Program-made: the position numbers and the translations under genes
Notes under the pieces: generated by a model
Told to the model about the DNA's origin: nothing
Seen by the model: only the letters and a program-made list of their open reading frames with translations
Database searches by the model: none
NCBI GenBank assembly: GCA_038252405.1
Contig: JBBSAJ010000040.1
Location: 1 to 21,085, forward strand
DNA: 21,085 nucleotides
From: DATCDE01 sp038252405
Lineage (GTDB): Bacteria > Actinomycetota > Actinomycetes > Prado026
Direction: 5' to 3'
Shown: positions 21,036 to 21,085 of the stretch, in pieces
How positions within the stretch are numbered: the stretch's first letter is position 1
Layout of the letters: every line of letters begins with the position of its first letter

Positions 21036-21085
21036 CGCCGAGTCGACATCCCGACGGGGTGGGGCCCCCTGGTGGAGCGCACCCC

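Noticed and set aside
1..21085. CRISPR array or rRNA genes
   Set aside because: No regularly spaced repeats of 25-40 bp with unique spacers and no rRNA signature are visible on either strand.

Overview
The window is high-GC DNA, with strong third-position GC bias, frequent GTG starts and GTGA/ATGA gene overlaps. The right half carries families typical of Actinomycetota: UPF0182, a YlbL-type PDZ/Lon-like protease, a PPA1309-like protein, DUF2342 and a DUF5679 zinc ribbon. From memory, UPF0182, PDZ protease and DUF2342 also lie together in mycobacteria. I cannot name the genus from sequence alone. Several starts sit 6-7 nt downstream of a TANNNT hexamer, as expected for leaderless actinobacterial transcripts.

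Left part (1-2.3 kb): three minus-strand genes of accessory character. They are an aldo/keto reductase, an unrecognised 193-aa protein and a 116-aa protein made of four 28-residue repeats. A near-perfect 30-bp repeat precedes each of the last two.

Middle part (2.36-10.28 kb): a probable small integrative element ending at an initiator tRNA gene. It has an SF3 (P4/D5-type) helicase translationally coupled to a ribbon-helix-helix protein. Divergent from these is a two-gene operon: a small helical protein and a coiled-coil protein with a putative PD-(D/E)XK domain resembling RmuC/DUF2130. That operon has a leader that can form two mutually exclusive hairpins and ends in a 15-bp stem terminator. 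Next come a small possibly OB-like protein enclosed by 13-bp inverted repeats, a tyrosine recombinase with several extra HTH segments, and an Xis-like HTH/coiled-coil protein. There are no conjugation or capsid genes in view, so the layout is like a satellite or a mobilizable island. The integrase, Xis-like protein and helicase would move and copy the element; the coiled-coil nuclease operon is the best candidate for cargo.

Right part (10.28-21.1 kb): core chromosome. After the initiator tRNA come UPF0182, a PPA1309-like protein, a three-gene run (moaE, a small membrane protein, the YlbL-type protease), a degenerate SDR, DUF2342, Nudix, a YgjP-type metallopeptidase, a crotonase-fold protein and the DUF5679 zinc ribbon. 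The 441-bp gap at 19476-19916 holds five same-strand DnaA-box-like 9-mers and a hairpin repeat.
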